6,159 bases of DNA from JBBIJH01 sp037446075. Its GTDB lineage: Bacteria; Bacteroidota; Ignavibacteria; UBA10030; JAHEZR01. The position numbers and the translations under genes were made by a program. Below are positions 5,909 through 6,159 of this stretch, in pieces. Positions within the stretch are counted from its first letter, which is position 1, and every line of letters begins with the position of its first letter. Where the stretch lies: NCBI GenBank assembly GCA_037446075.1, contig JBBIJH010000164.1:1-6159 (forward strand), written 5' to 3'. Under the pieces are notes generated by a model, which saw nothing but the letters and a program-made list of their open reading frames with translations, was not told the origin of the DNA and searched no databases.

Positions 5909-6159
5909 ATGGAACGAGTTGCAACGGCCAGAGAAATGCAAGCATGCGACCGAGCCGCGATCGAAAAATGCGGGATTCCAAGTATTGTGTTGATGGAAAA
6001 TGCTGGTCGAACGATCGCCGACGTGATTGAAAAAGAATTTGGAGCTCTCGGAGAGAAATTGGTGTACATCATTTGTGGGAAGGGTAACAATGGCGGGGAC
6101 GGCCTCGTCGCCGCACGGCATTTGTACAACAGAGGAGCTACAGTCAAGGTATTCCTCTG
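5909..6159 (+). CDS. nnrE: NAD(P)H-hydrate epimerase, YjeF N-terminal domain (5' part, runs off the window)
   Basis: Start of a nicotinamide-nucleotide repair enzyme. NAD(P)HX epimerase interconverts the R and S forms of hydrated NAD(P)H so that the partner dehydratase can restore the normal coenzyme; it is a soluble cytoplasmic enzyme. Only 83 codons are visible, with no stop before the edge. The opening MERVATAREMQACDRAAIE followed by GIPSIVLMENAGR (22-34) is the standard N-terminus of the family. The nucleotide-binding motif GKGNNGGDGLVAARHL (57-72) with N60, N61 and D64 is diagnostic. The start has an excellent ribosome site. In most bacteria this domain is fused to a C-terminal ADP/ATP-dependent dehydratase (the bifunctional Nnr protein); the window ends too early to tell whether that holds here. 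The gene lies 10 bases after nuoN with no terminator between, so it is probably co-transcribed with the nuo operon. Confidence 0.93.
   Translation, partial: MERVATAREMQACDRAAIEKCGIPSIVLMENAGRTIADVIEKEFGALGEKLVYIICGKGNNGGDGLVAARHLYNRGATVKVFL

Noticed and set aside
5082..5993. A long 303-codon + strand frame across the second half of nuoN and into the epimerase gene
   Set aside because: It is out of frame with two well-supported genes, and its product is an Arg/Ser/His-rich string without membrane or domain pattern. It looks like a shadow of nuoN codon use.
943..6147. Numerous antisense frames of 60-127 codons
   Set aside because: All lie opposite strongly supported nuo or epimerase coding sequence, have no ribosome sites I could see, and have compositions typical of antisense shadows.

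Overview
The window is the distal, membrane-arm half of a bacterial respiratory complex I (NADH:quinone oxidoreductase) operon, nuoJ-nuoK-nuoL-nuoM-nuoN. It is followed at once by the start of a nicotinamide-nucleotide repair gene of the YjeF/NnrE family, which runs off the right edge. All genes are on the + strand and begin with ATG. There is no IS element, CRISPR array, tRNA/rRNA or recognisable phage gene. This is core metabolism rather than an accessory island, and I see no new multi-gene system in it.

Layout: bases 1-54 hold the tail of an upstream gene (by operon order probably nuoI, but its reading frame cannot be settled here). nuoJ (51-563), nuoK (572-874), nuoL (949-2880), nuoM (2897-4465) and nuoN (4474-5898) are all intact and keep the charged residues expected of working proton-translocating subunits. 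The gaps are 8, 74, 16 and 8 bases. The 74-base nuoK-nuoL gap is the only roomy one; it holds a candidate 18-codon leader ORF whose stop overlaps the nuoL start. The gap before the repair gene is 10 bases and carries a perfect AGGAGG ribosome site overlapping the nuoN stop, with no terminator, so read-through from the nuo operon is likely.

How the genes work together: NuoL, NuoM and NuoN are three homologous antiporter-like subunits. NuoK and NuoJ link them to the quinone-reducing part of the complex, and together they turn the energy of NADH oxidation into ion pumping. The following gene encodes an enzyme that repairs hydrated, damaged NAD(P)H, so a consumer of NADH and a caretaker of NADH sit next to each other.

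Organism: a respiring bacterium of moderate GC content (about half G+C by eye, not counted). The gene order and protein style fit a Gram-negative or deep-branching lineage (for example Acidobacteriota or an FCB-type group), but this placement is a weak inference. The most interesting points are subtle: the leader ORF before nuoL, strong mRNA inverted repeats in the homologous TM12-TM13 loop of all three antiporter-like genes, and the linkage to the NAD(P)HX repair gene.
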